DNA of 39,801 nt. It comes from Solirubrobacteraceae bacterium (GTDB lineage: Bacteria; Actinomycetota; Thermoleophilia; Solirubrobacterales; Solirubrobacteraceae). Shown here piece after piece: positions 7,265 through 15,018 of the stretch. Each line of letters starts with the position of its first letter. Position 1 is the stretch's first letter. Where the stretch lies: NCBI GenBank assembly GCA_017882405.1, contig JADGPO010000146.1:1-39801 (forward strand). Direction: 5' to 3'. The notes under the pieces are model-generated. The model did no database searches. It saw only the letters and a program-made list of their open reading frames with translations, and was not told the DNA's origin. The translations under genes were made by a program, and so were the position numbers.

Positions 7265-8620
7265 GTGCGCACGGTCTCCCTGCACGATACGCTCACCGGC
7301 AAGCTTGAGGACCTGGTCCCGGCGGCCGCGCCGCGGGTCCGGATCTACGCCTGCGGTCCGACCGTCTACAGCCGCGTGCACGTCGGCAACGCCCGCCCGT
7401 TCGTGGTCTTCTCCCAGCTCAAGCGCTTCCTGTCCGCCCAGGGCTACGACGTGGTCTTCGTGGCCAACGTGACCGACATCAATGACAAGATCTATGCGGC
7501 GGCAACCGCGGCCGGGGTTCCGAGCGACGAACTGGCGCGCGAGATGACCGCGGCCTATCGGGAGGACACCGACGCGCTGGGGCTGGGCCGGCCCGATCAC
7601 GAGCCGCTGGCCAGCGAAACCATCCCCAGGATCGTGGGCCTGATCGAGCAGTTGATGCAGGGCGGGCATGCGTACGCAAGCGACGGCGACGTCTACTTCT
7701 GGGTCCGGTCCTACCCGGGATACGGCGAATTATCGCATCGTGACATCGAGCATATGGATCAGGGGGAGGACACCGAGGGAGCCGGCCGCAAGCGCGACCC
7801 CCAGGACTTCGCCCTGTGGAAGGGCCACAAGGAGGGCGAGGACACGCATTGGGACTCGCCCTGGGGGCCCGGGCGGCCGGGCTGGCACATCGAGTGCTCG
7901 GCGATGGCCGAGGAGCTCCTGGGCCTTGACTTCGAGATCCACGGCGGGGGCAGCGACCTGATCTTCCCCCACCACGAGAACGAGGCCGCGCAGACGCGCG
8001 CCGCCCATGGGCAGCGCCTGACGCGCATGTGGATGCACGTCGGCATGGTCCGGCTGGACGCCGAGAAGATGTCCAAGTCACTGGGCAACGTGTTCGGCCT
8101 GCGCGAGACGCTGGCGCGGCACGGGGAGGAAACGCTCCTGATGTACTTCTCCGGCGCTCACTGGCGTCAGCCGATGGAATTCGACGAGGACCGGCTGTCG
8201 GAGGCTCGCGCGCGCGCCGCGGGCATACGAGAGGCGGGCCGGGCGCTGGTCGACGGCCCCAGCCCGGCATGGTCGGCGCCGCTGCGCGAGCGCTTCTTCG
8301 ACGCCCTGGCCCACGACTTCAACACTCCGCGCGCGCTGGCGATCGTGGCCGAATGGACGCGTGAGGCCAACCGCAGCCCGCCGGGCACGGTCGGGTCGGC
8401 CGACCTGGGGGAGATGCTGGACGTGCTCGGTTTGCGCGGCCTGCTGACGGCCCCGCCCGTCGACGTCCCCGAGCGTGCGCTGGAGCTGCGCGAAGCTCGC
8501 GAGCGGGCGCGCCGAGAGCGCGACTACGAGGCCGCCGACCGGCTGCGCGACGAGCTGCGCGAGCTCGGTTGGGAGGTCCGCGACGGACTCGACGGCCCCG
8601 AGCTGCTGCCCGCGGGCTGA
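7265..8620 (+). CDS. cysS: Cysteinyl-tRNA synthetase
   Basis: Class I aminoacyl-tRNA synthetase of 451 residues that attaches cysteine to tRNA-Cys. The N-terminal YACGPTVYSRVHVGNARPF contains a zinc-ligand cysteine (Cys30) and the HIGH-like HVGN motif. The zinc site continues with IECSAMAEE and the HHENE motif, and the KMSKSLGN signature follows near residue 270. The C-terminal helical part contains the tRNA-binding segment ERDYEAADRLRDELRELGW. The length is normal for actinobacterial CysS. The start is GTG 7265. It lies just upstream of sigH, as in the Bacillus cysS-to-sigH region, but the usual mrnC and rlmB between them are absent. Confidence 0.95.
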   Translation: MRTVSLHDTLTGKLEDLVPAAAPRVRIYACGPTVYSRVHVGNARPFVVFSQLKRFLSAQGYDVVFVANVTDINDKIYAAATAAGVPSDELAREMTAAYREDTDALGLGRPDHEPLASETIPRIVGLIEQLMQGGHAYASDGDVYFWVRSYPGYGELSHRDIEHMDQGEDTEGAGRKRDPQDFALWKGHKEGEDTHWDSPWGPGRPGWHIECSAMAEELLGLDFEIHGGGSDLIFPHHENEAAQTRAAHGQRLTRMWMHVGMVRLDAEKMSKSLGNVFGLRETLARHGEETLLMYFSGAHWRQPMEFDEDRLSEARARAAGIREAGRALVDGPSPAWSAPLRERFFDALAHDFNTPRALAIVAEWTREANRSPPGTVGSADLGEMLDVLGLRGLLTAPPVDVPERALELREARERARRERDYEAADRLRDELRELGWEVRDGLDGPELLPAG

Positions 8621-8631
8621 CGCCGCCGTCC

Positions 8632-8655
8632 CGCCCCCGGGGTGGGCGTTTGTTT
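8632..8655 (+). terminator. Terminator-like hairpin after cysS
   Basis: Twelve bases after the cysS stop, a short GC stem (CGCCC 8632-8636, GGGCG 8644-8648) is followed directly by TTTGTTT. This is a plausible intrinsic terminator, though the stem is only five base pairs. Confidence 0.45.
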
Positions 8656-8673
8656 GCATAACGCCGACCGCCC

Positions 8674-8701
8674 CTTGACAGTCGTGCGGTGCTATGTCAA
8701 G
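8674..8701. promoter_or_regulatory. Inverted repeat upstream of sigH
   Basis: CTTGACA (8674-8680) and TGTCAAG (8695-8701) form a perfect 7-bp inverted repeat with a 14-nt spacer. A third TTGACA is at 8746-8751. TTGACA also matches a -35 hexamer, but no good -10 is seen at 16-18 nt. The site may be an operator in the roughly 250-nt cysS-sigH gap, or promoter elements on both strands. The rest of this gap holds nothing else recognisable. Confidence 0.35.
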
Positions 8702-8871
8702 CTCGCGCCGCCAAATAAGGATCAACTCGAGCTTTAGGGCTAGGGTTGACAGGGAGCCAGGCGGAAGACGCCCTGCTCTCTGGGAGGTCTATACCGGTGC
8801 GGCGCCAGGGGAGGTAGCGCGCCACGACAAATCCGATCTGCCGCGGATTCGCGGCAGCATGGAGAACGCCT

Positions 8872-9522
8872 GTGGCTCGATTGTCTTCATACTCTCAGGC
8901 TCAACCTAAGGTTGAGGATGGATTTCTGATCGCCCTTGCCAAACAGGGTCACCCCGAGGCCTACGACCAGATCGTCCGTCGTTATTACGGGTTCGTCCGG
9001 CTCAAGGCCTCGTCGTACTTCCTCGCGGGAGGCGATGCCGACGACCTGATCCAGGAGGGCCTGGTCGGCCTCTACAAGGCGGTGCGCGATTACCGGACCG
9101 ATCGCGAGTCCAGCTTCCGGAACTTCGCGGAGCTGTGCATCACCCGCCAGATCATCACCGCCGTCAAGACGGCTACGCGCAACAAGCACACGCCGCTGAA
9201 CCAGTACGTGTCGTTCTCCAGCACGCCGGCGGGCGGCACCGGCGACTCCGAGCCCACGCTCGACGAGATGCTCCCGGGCTCGACGGTGCACGATCCCGTC
9301 AATCAGGTGATCTCGTCCGAGGAGCTGCGCGCGCTGGTGGCCTGCATCTCCACGGCCCTCTCGGAGCTGGAGTCACGGGTGCTGGCGCTGTACCTCGACG
9401 GTCATTCCTATGAGGAGATCGGCCGGCGCCTGGACTGCGACTGCAAGACCGTCGACAACGCGCTGCAGCGGGTCAAGCGCAAGGTCGGCTCCCACCTCTC
9501 AGAGCGCGCGATCGCCGCCTGA
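8872..9522 (+). CDS. sigH: RNA polymerase sigma factor, SigH (Spo0H)-like
   Basis: Sigma-70 family factor of 216 residues that closely resembles the Firmicutes SigH/Spo0H type. Region 2 is clear: YYGFVRLKASSYFLAGGDADDLIQ is followed by EGLVGLYKAVRDY and the hallmark AELCITRQIITAVKTATR with NKHTPLNQYVS. Region 4 near the C-terminus has LSELESRVLALYLDGHSYEEI and CKTVDNALQRVKRK. The two are joined by a linker of about 40 residues. The GTG at 8872 is used because GGAG lies seven bases upstream. No anti-sigma gene is adjacent. No sporulation genes are in the window, so its role here is likely stress or stationary phase, by inference. Its 3' end overlaps a kinase pseudogene on the other strand. Confidence 0.92.
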   Translation: MARLSSYSQAQPKVEDGFLIALAKQGHPEAYDQIVRRYYGFVRLKASSYFLAGGDADDLIQEGLVGLYKAVRDYRTDRESSFRNFAELCITRQIITAVKTATRNKHTPLNQYVSFSSTPAGGTGDSEPTLDEMLPGSTVHDPVNQVISSEELRALVACISTALSELESRVLALYLDGHSYEEIGRRLDCDCKTVDNALQRVKRKVGSHLSERAIAA

Positions 9523-10180
9523 GCGGTCGGCGACCGGGTAAGCGGGCCGCTGCTCGGCGGCCGCCGGCACGCTGAGCGTGAACTCGGCGCCGCCCCCCGG
9601 GGCGACGGGCCGCGCGCACGCCGCCGCCCATCGCGGCGGTCAGCTCCCTGACGATCGCCAGCCCCAGTCCCGACCCCACGGCACGCTCGGAGCGATAGCG
9701 GTTGTACAGCTAGAAGCGATCGAAGGCGTGGGGCAGGTCCTCGGCGGCCAGCCACCCTGCCGGCCGACAGCTCGACGCCCAACTCGCGCGCCCGAGGGAC
9801 ATGGCGCTGAACGGCCGTCCGGCTGACCGCGGCCAGGTCGACCGGCCGGCGCTCGACGCCGAACCCCTCGCGACCGAGGCGCGCCAGGTCCAGCAGATCC
9901 GAGACCAGTCGCTCCAGCCGGTCGGCCTCGCGCGCCCGGGTCAGCTCGGCGGACATCGCGTTGAACGACCGGCCCAGCCCGGCCATCTCGTCCTCGCCCT
10001 GCACCGGTACCTCCACGCCGGACTCGCCGGCGGCGACTTAGATCAGCGAGCGCCCAGGTTGCCCGACCGCTGGGTGGCCAGCTTGTGGCGCACCAGCACG
10101 ACGGCCACGCCGACGGTCAGCGCGCACGAGGCCACGGCGGCCAGCGCCAGGTAGCCGAGCACGCGGCGGCGCTTGCGTGA
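9499..10180 (-). pseudogene. Degraded sensor histidine kinase
   Basis: Remnant of a membrane histidine kinase. In the order of the gene one sees an N-terminal transmembrane helix ([16 protein letters not shown], with a stop soon after), a HAMP stretch (VPVQGEDEMAGLGRSFNAMS), then AREADR joined directly to LERLVSDLLDLARLG. The block that should hold the phosphoacceptor histidine motif SHELRTP is therefore missing. The ATPase domain is reduced to FDRF-stop-LYNRYRSERA and GSGLGLAIVRELTAAMGGGV, with an in-frame TAG and at least two frame changes. The tail GGGAEFTLSVPAAAEQR is readable in yet another frame and ends at 9499, inside the 3' end of sigH. It cannot make a working kinase. Confidence 0.85.
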
Positions 10181-10486
10181 GATCCACCTCGTGGCCGTCG
10201 ACGTAAACTTCGCGCGCGCCCCGGGCCAGCGTCAGCGGCCCGCGCGCGATCACGTCGCTGCGGTCCGCGCCGCCCGTCCGCCCGGCGCGTCGCAGACCTC
10301 GAAGCCGTCGATTCCCGGCAAGCCGATGTCGAGCACGACGAGGCGCACGGGATGGCGGCGCAACTCCACCAGCGCGTCCTCGCCGGAGCGCACCCAGAGC
10401 ACCCGGTAGCCGTCGCGCTCCAGGTAGGTGCGCACCAGCGCGCCGATGTTCGGCTCGTCCTCGACGACCATGACGGTGGTGTTCAT
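10176..10486 (-). pseudogene. Degraded OmpR-type response regulator
   Basis: Remnant of the response regulator that went with the kinase pseudogene. The first 65 codons read as a normal receiver start (VMVVEDEPNIGALVRTYLERDG, with Asp in VVLDIGLPGIDGFEV). The frame then breaks. A second frame resumes with [26 protein letters not shown], the start of the winged-helix domain. After VDL the sequence passes without a break into the first transmembrane segment of the kinase. The rest of the DNA-binding domain, the stop and the kinase start are thus deleted. The longest open piece (10250-10486, 78 codons) lacks the phosphorylation-switch Lys and any DNA-binding part. Confidence 0.85.
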
Positions 10487-10628
10487 GGCGACATCGTAGG
10501 TGCGCTGGGTGGGCGGGATCGGGTTCCGGCGTGGCTTTTACACGCAGCTGACCTTCGGCTGGCAGGTTGCTTTCAGACCGCCGCGACAGTGATCCGGCAC
10601 GTCAATCACAAAGCGAGGTCCACATTCC

Positions 10629-11177
10629 ATGTCACCCATCCTCAAGCACTCACGGTTACTGTCGGTCGCCGTCTGCTGCGTCGCGCTCGGAGCCGGAGCG
10701 AGCGTGATCGCAGGTGCCGGCGCCGCCACCAGTACACCGGCTCACGCCAAGCACAGCCGCAGCGCTAAGGCCAAGCAGCGAGGCGGCCTGCGCCGCATCG
10801 CGACCCGCGCGGTGCACGGCGACGTCGTTGTCCACACCGAGGCGGGCTTCCGCACTGTCACATTCGATCGGGGCGTCGTCGACTCGGTCTCCGGCCAGCA
10901 GCTGAAGATCACCGAGGGAACGCCGAAGGCGACCTACAAGACCGTGACGCTGACTATCCCGGCCAACGCTCGCGTCCGCGATGACAAGCAGAAGGCGCCC
11001 CGTGCGTCGGTCAAGGCGGGCCAGCGGGTGCTCGTCGTCAGCGCGCCCCAGCGCACGCTGGTGATTGCCCGCACACCACCCGGCGGGGTCGTCCGGCCAC
11101 GATCGCGGCGGGTGGGCGGGTTTCCCAGCCACGGCCCCTACTCCGCGATCGGGCCGAGCGTCGGCGCCAGGCCGTAA
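10629..11177 (+). CDS. Secreted hypothetical protein
   Basis: Hypothetical protein of 182 residues with a clear Sec signal peptide: basic MSPILKHSR, a hydrophobic core LLSVAVCCVALGAGASVIAGAG, and a likely cleavage site in the Ala-rich stretch before residue 43. The mature part starts with a Lys/Arg/Ser-rich segment. A small beta-rich domain follows (about 60-150: GDVVVHTEAGFRTVTFDRGVVDSV, KTVTLTIPANARVRDD, GQRVLVVS), which resembles an OB/SH3-like barrel, but I do not recognise a named family. The last 13 codons overlap the end of the convergent PHP gene by 40 nt, and the Pro/Arg/Gly-rich tail may have been extended by loss of an original stop. No strong Shine-Dalgarno precedes the ATG. Confidence 0.65.
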   Translation: MSPILKHSRLLSVAVCCVALGAGASVIAGAGAATSTPAHAKHSRSAKAKQRGGLRRIATRAVHGDVVVHTEAGFRTVTFDRGVVDSVSGQQLKITEGTPKATYKTVTLTIPANARVRDDKQKAPRASVKAGQRVLVVSAPQRTLVIARTPPGGVVRPRSRRVGGFPSHGPYSAIGPSVGARP

Positions 11178-12016
11178 AGGTCGAAGGCGCGAAAGCGCGA
11201 GAAGGTGTGGTGGTCGGGACCGTGGAAGTCAGACGAGCCGGTGGTCAGCAGCTCGGTCTCGGCGCAGTGGTCGACCAGCAGCCGCGTCTGCCCGGCGGTG
11301 TGGGTGGCGTAGAACGCCTCCACGCCGTCCAGGCCGGCCCGGCGAAAGCGGGCGATCGCCTCCAGCACGGCCGCGGGGTCGGAGATGTCCCAGAACGGGT
11401 GCGCCCACACGGCCACCCCGCCGGCACCGTGGATCAGCTCGATCGCCTCCTCCACCGACGGGGCCTGGCGCTCGCGGAACGCCGGCTTTCCCTCGATCAG
11501 GTAGGCGACCAGGAAGTCCGTCGGATCCAGCAGCCCGTCGTGCTGGAGGCGGGCGAAGTTCTCCGGGTGCCCGACCACCGCCTGAGCGAGGTGCGGGCGC
11601 CCGATCGACTTGCCCTGAGCGGCGCGCTCGGCGAGCATCTCGTCGTCGAGCGCGAAGCCGAGCTCGCGCAGGGCGTCGGCCATCGCCTCGGCGCGGCGCT
11701 CGCGATCGGACTGCGAATTCTGCAGCGTCGCCACCAGCCGCGGTTCGAGGGGGTCGATCAGGTACCCGAGCACGTGCAGGTCCTGGCGGCCGCCGTAGAG
11801 CGACGTGATCTCGGCCGCGCTCACGAGCCCGATCCCCGCCCGCACCGCGGCTTCCTGGGCCTCGGGAACCCCGGCGGCCGTGTCGTGGTCTGACAGCGCC
11901 AGGAGCTCCACGCCCGCCTGCGCGGCGGCAGCCACCACGCCGGCGGGGGGCAGCGCTCCGTCGGAGTGGACGGAGTGGCTCTGCAGGTCGAAGGTGGGCG
12001 CCTGTCCAGAACTCAA
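11138..12016 (-). CDS. PHP domain phosphoesterase (TrpH/RNase AM-like)
   Basis: PHP-domain metallohydrolase of 292 residues. The four classical PHP metal-binding motifs are visible: QSHSVHSDG near the N-terminus, LSDHDTAAG (about residue 42), AAEITS, and the C-terminal WAHPFW and TGSSDFHG segments. The layout matches the YciV/TrpH group, whose members act on 3',5'-nucleoside bisphosphates and 5' ends of RNA. The substrate here is inferred from family only. The start appears to be TTG 12016, which places the PHP domain directly at the N-terminus. The upstream SDR gene ends 10 nt before it, so it may be the last gene of the MarR-MFS-SDR transcription unit. Confidence 0.88.
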   Translation of the reverse strand: MSSGQAPTFDLQSHSVHSDGALPPAGVVAAAAQAGVELLALSDHDTAAGVPEAQEAAVRAGIGLVSAAEITSLYGGRQDLHVLGYLIDPLEPRLVATLQNSQSDRERRAEAMADALRELGFALDDEMLAERAAQGKSIGRPHLAQAVVGHPENFARLQHDGLLDPTDFLVAYLIEGKPAFRERQAPSVEEAIELIHGAGGVAVWAHPFWDISDPAAVLEAIARFRRAGLDGVEAFYATHTAGQTRLLVDHCAETELLTTGSSDFHGPDHHTFSRFRAFDLYGLAPTLGPIAE

Positions 12017-12026
12017 GTCGACAAGA

Positions 12027-12992
12027 CTAGTCAGCTTTGTTCACGGCCCCTGTGAGCCGCTCGCACTCGCGCCATAGCGCCTCGCGGTCGGCCGGTGTCT
12101 CACGCGTCCACGGCAGCAGCGACGTGGGCCGGCGCCGGCGATCGTGCCAGAAGCCCCCGGTGCTCCGCGCCGGCTCGTCGGCGGCGCCCAGCCACACGAT
12201 CGTGTCGGCGCCCTGCTCGGGCGCGCGCAGCAGCGGCTTGGTGGCCCGGTAGAAGCGGGGCAGCGACGAGCTCACGCCTGGCGTGTCGACCCAGCCGGGG
12301 TGCATCGCATGGGCGACGATGCCGCGATCGCGAAGGCGCTCGGCCCACAGCTCGGTGAGGATCACCTGGGCACGCTTGCTGCGGGCATAGGCCGTCGTCC
12401 CGTTGAAGTCGCCGCGGGCGCTCTGCAGGTCATCGGGGTGCAGCCGCTGTGCATACATCCCGCCCGAGGACACGGTCACGATCCTCGAGGGTGCGCTGGT
12501 GGCGAGCTTGTCGGTCAAGAGGCGCGTGAGCAGGAACGGCGCGACCACGTTGACGGCGAAGGTCATCTCGATTCCGTCCTCGGTGACGGTCCGCTCCTCG
12601 GGCAGCACGCCGGCGTTGTGGACCAGCACGTCGAGCCGCTTGGCCTCTCCCTGGAGGCGCCCCGCCAGGTCGCGGACCGAGTCCAGGCTGGCCAGATCGC
12701 ACAGCGCGAGCCGCGCCTCACCGCCGGGGCTGTGCGCCGCAACCCGCGCGCGAGCCCGCTCGCCGCGCTGCTCGTCGCGGGCGACCAGCCACACGTCGGC
12801 ACCCAGGCGGGCGAAGCCCTCCGCCGCCGCCAGGCCCAGCCCCGAGGTGGCGCCCGTGACGAGCACCGCCTTGCCGCCCATCGGCCGTAGCTCGCCGTCG
12901 TGCCACGAGCGGCTGCGCACGGCATAGCCGACGTTGGTGTAGCCGCCGAGCACTGTGCGATCCAGGGCGGTGTCCAGCAGGGAGGCGATCAT
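12027..12992 (-). CDS. Short-chain dehydrogenase (DHRS12/retinol dehydrogenase-like)
   Basis: SDR oxidoreductase of 321 residues. An N-terminal extension (LLDTALDRTVLGGYTNVGYA) as in DHRS12-like proteins precedes the cofactor motif TGATSGLGLA (about residue 46). CDLASLDSV, the HNAGVLP variant of NNAG, the serine strand TVSSGGMYAQ and the catalytic Tyr-Lys pair in AYARSKRAQ follow, then HPGWVDTPG. It is probably NAD(P)-dependent; the substrate is unknown. The ATG at 12992 is chosen because upstream codons in this frame are Arg/Pro-rich shadow of the MFS gene, whose stop lies 11 nt before it. It is likely co-transcribed with MarR and MFS. Confidence 0.87.
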   Translation of the reverse strand: MIASLLDTALDRTVLGGYTNVGYAVRSRSWHDGELRPMGGKAVLVTGATSGLGLAAAEGFARLGADVWLVARDEQRGERARARVAAHSPGGEARLALCDLASLDSVRDLAGRLQGEAKRLDVLVHNAGVLPEERTVTEDGIEMTFAVNVVAPFLLTRLLTDKLATSAPSRIVTVSSGGMYAQRLHPDDLQSARGDFNGTTAYARSKRAQVILTELWAERLRDRGIVAHAMHPGWVDTPGVSSSLPRFYRATKPLLRAPEQGADTIVWLGAADEPARSTGGFWHDRRRRPTSLLPWTRETPADREALWRECERLTGAVNKAD

Positions 12993-13003
12993 CGCCCCGA
13001 TGC

Positions 13004-14314
13004 TTACCGCTGCGCGCCCCGCCAAACGGCGAGCGGTCGACGTGCGCCGACGACGGCGCGGGCGCCGGCGCCGGCGGCGGCGGCGGGGCGCGGACCATGT
13101 CCGCTCAGGCGGCGCAACGCCACCAGTCCGCCGCACGCGACCAGGGCGGCGGTGAGCGCTCCCACTCCGAGGCCCGCTCGGGCGCCCAGCCCCGACATGG
13201 TGACGCCCACGATCGGGCCGCCGATCGGCGTCGAACCCTGGAAGGCGACGAACCACAGCGACATCACGCGTCCGCGCATCTCCGGGGCGGCGTTGAGCTG
13301 CAGCGTGGAGTTGCCGGTCGACATGAACGCGATGCTGCCCGCGCCGGCGAGCGCGAGGGCGATCAGCTCGAAGGCCAGGCTGGGGGCCAGTGTGGCCAGC
13401 GACAGCGCCACCGCGAAGCCGGAGGCGGCGATCACCAGCGGCCTCAGCCCGGTCTTGCCCCGGCCGGCGACGAACAGGCCGCCCGCGACCGCGCCGATGC
13501 CCATCGCGGCCGTCATGAAGCCAAAGCCAGTCGCGCCGACGTGCAGGCCCCGGTCGGCCATCACCGGCAGCGAGACCTGGAACTCATAGGTCAGGCAGCC
13601 GGCGATCCCCATCATCACCAGAGGGATGGCGAGGTTGGGGGCGGAGCGGACGTAGCGCAGGCCCTCGCGCAGCTGGCCCCGCGCCCGCGGGGCCGGCGTG
13701 GAGGGCGCCAGGGCGGAGCTGTCCATCGAGGTCAGCGAGAAAACGACCGCCACGAAGCTGCCGGCATTGACGAGGAAGCACACGCCGGTCCCCACGGTGG
13801 CGATCAGGATGCCGGCGACCGCCGGGCCGACCGAGCGCGCGACGTTGACCAGCACGGAATTGAGGCTGACCGCGTTGCGCAGGTGCTCGGGGCCGACGAG
13901 CTCCATCATGAACGACTGGCGAGAGGGGTTCTCGAAGGCATTGTTGAGACCCAGCAACGCCGCGAGGATGCCGATCTGCCATACCCGCACGGCACCGGTG
14001 ACCGTCAGTACCCCCAGCGTCAGCGCCTGCAGGCCCATTAAGGCCTGCAGCGCGACCATCAGCCGTCGCTTGTTCACGCGATCGGCGATCACGCCGCCGT
14101 AGGGACCCAGCAGCAGCACCGGCAGTGTCTGCAGCGCCACCACCACGCCCAGCATCGTGCCGGAGTGAGTGAGCGTCAGCACCAGCCACGACTGCGCCGT
14201 CATCTGCATCCAGGTCCCGATCATCGAAATCGCCTGGCCGCCGTAGTAGCGGCGGTAGTTGGGGATCGCGAGAGACGCGAAGGTGACGCGTCCGGCGCGC
14301 ACGACGCGCGTCAT
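13004..14314 (-). CDS. MFS transporter (EntS/drug-export type)
   Basis: Major facilitator transporter of 436 residues with about 11-12 hydrophobic helices. The N-terminal NYRRYYGGQAISMIGTWMQ and helix WLVLTLTHSGTMLGVVVALQTLP are typical of the Bcr/EntS-like MFS_3 group. The loop GGVIADRVNKRR between helices 2 and 3 is the conserved MFS motif A. It probably exports small hydrophobic compounds; control by the MarR regulator supports a drug-efflux-like role. The ATG at 14314 overlaps the MarR stop by four bases. The last 40 residues (Ala/Gly/Pro/Arg-rich) are low complexity and probably a disordered cytoplasmic tail. Confidence 0.9.
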   Translation of the reverse strand: MTRVVRAGRVTFASLAIPNYRRYYGGQAISMIGTWMQMTAQSWLVLTLTHSGTMLGVVVALQTLPVLLLGPYGGVIADRVNKRRLMVALQALMGLQALTLGVLTVTGAVRVWQIGILAALLGLNNAFENPSRQSFMMELVGPEHLRNAVSLNSVLVNVARSVGPAVAGILIATVGTGVCFLVNAGSFVAVVFSLTSMDSSALAPSTPAPRARGQLREGLRYVRSAPNLAIPLVMMGIAGCLTYEFQVSLPVMADRGLHVGATGFGFMTAAMGIGAVAGGLFVAGRGKTGLRPLVIAASGFAVALSLATLAPSLAFELIALALAGAGSIAFMSTGNSTLQLNAAPEMRGRVMSLWFVAFQGSTPIGGPIVGVTMSGLGARAGLGVGALTAALVACGGLVALRRLSGHGPRPAAAAGAGARAVVGARRPLAVWRGAQR

Positions 14315-14778
14315 GGGCGACGGGCCTTCAGCTCTGCGGCCAGTCCCTCCAGCGCGGGCAGCGCCCGCTCCAGCAGCCGGCGGTCGTCCCCATCCAGCCC
14401 ACCAAGGGCCTCGTTGAGGGCGTCGGTGCGCTCGCGACGCATGCGCTCGGCAAGCCGGTGGCCGGCGTCGGTCACGTTGACCCATGCGGCGCGGCGGTCG
14501 CGGTCGTCGGAGACGCGCTCGAGCGTCCCGTCATCGACGAGCTTGGAGATCGCCCGCGAGAGCATCGTCGGGTTCAGGCTCTCGAGCTCGGCCAGGTCGG
14601 CGATCGGGATCGGTCCGTGGCGGTCGACCGAGAGCAGCACGGAGATCCGCGTCGGCGTCAGCCCCGCCTCAGAGCCGGCGGCGGTGATGCGCAGCCGGCG
14701 TGAAAGGCGGCCGACCGCGACACGGAGACGGCTGGCGGTGTCGACGTCGAGGAGGGGGGCAGTGGTTGGCATCAGCAC
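14311..14778 (-). CDS. MarR family transcriptional regulator
   Basis: Winged-helix regulator of 155 residues. The fold is seen as a first dimer helix (VDTASRLRVAVGRLSRRLR), then LTPTRISVLLSVDRHGPIPIADLAELE, a recognition helix region with NPTMLSRAISKLVDDGTLERV, and the wing DDRDRRAAWVNVTDAG. A C-terminal dimerisation helix pair completes it. It starts at GTG 14778 or ATG 14772 with no obvious Shine-Dalgarno. A perfect palindrome lies about 15 nt upstream, so it likely represses its own operon, including the overlapping MFS gene. The inducer is unknown. Confidence 0.92.
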   Translation of the reverse strand: MLMPTTAPLLDVDTASRLRVAVGRLSRRLRITAAGSEAGLTPTRISVLLSVDRHGPIPIADLAELESLNPTMLSRAISKLVDDGTLERVSDDRDRRAAWVNVTDAGHRLAERMRRERTDALNEALGGLDGDDRRLLERALPALEGLAAELKARRP

Positions 14779-14793
14779 AGAGCGGGGAATAGT

Positions 14794-14809
14794 TGCTTGC
14801 TGGCAAGCA
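14794..14809. promoter_or_regulatory. Palindromic operator, probable MarR site
   Basis: TGCTTGC-TG-GCAAGCA is a perfect 7-bp inverted repeat with a 2-nt centre. Its size fits a MarR dimer site, and it lies 15 nt before the MarR gene start. Autorepression of the MarR-MFS unit is inferred. Confidence 0.7.
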
Positions 14810-14861
14810 TCCTACCAGGTGCTGATCGACCGGACCGGCAGCGGGCGTAAGCTCCGGGCGC

Positions 14862-15018
14862 GATGACACCCTGCTGCTGTTCGGCAACACCGAGAGCTCG
14901 CCGGCGGGGCCGCCTGCGGCGGATCGGCGGGGTGCGCTTCGAGGATCTGCTGCTGGTCACCGATGAGGGGTGCGAGACGCTGACCGGCTTCTCCTACTCG
15001 CTCACGCCCTCGCCCTGA
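14862..15018 (+). pseudogene. Scar of an M24 (Xaa-Pro peptidase-like) gene
   Basis: Two short coding memories sit side by side in different frames. The frame from 14862 reads DDTLLLFGNTESSPA, like the start of an M24 Xaa-Pro peptidase N-terminal domain. The frame from 14920 reads RIGGVRFEDLLLVTDEGCET and then LTGFSYSLTPSP before a stop at 15018, like the last 30 residues of such a peptidase. The intervening 350 or so codons with all catalytic residues are missing. It overlaps the annotated 5' end of the EamA gene. The C-terminal match is strong; the N-terminal match is moderate. Confidence 0.7.

Noticed and set aside
13050..13100. Run of GGCGCC/GGCGGC-rich sequence resembling a simple repeat
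   Set aside because: It codes for the Ala/Gly/Pro-rich tail of the MFS protein; no regular unit is conserved.
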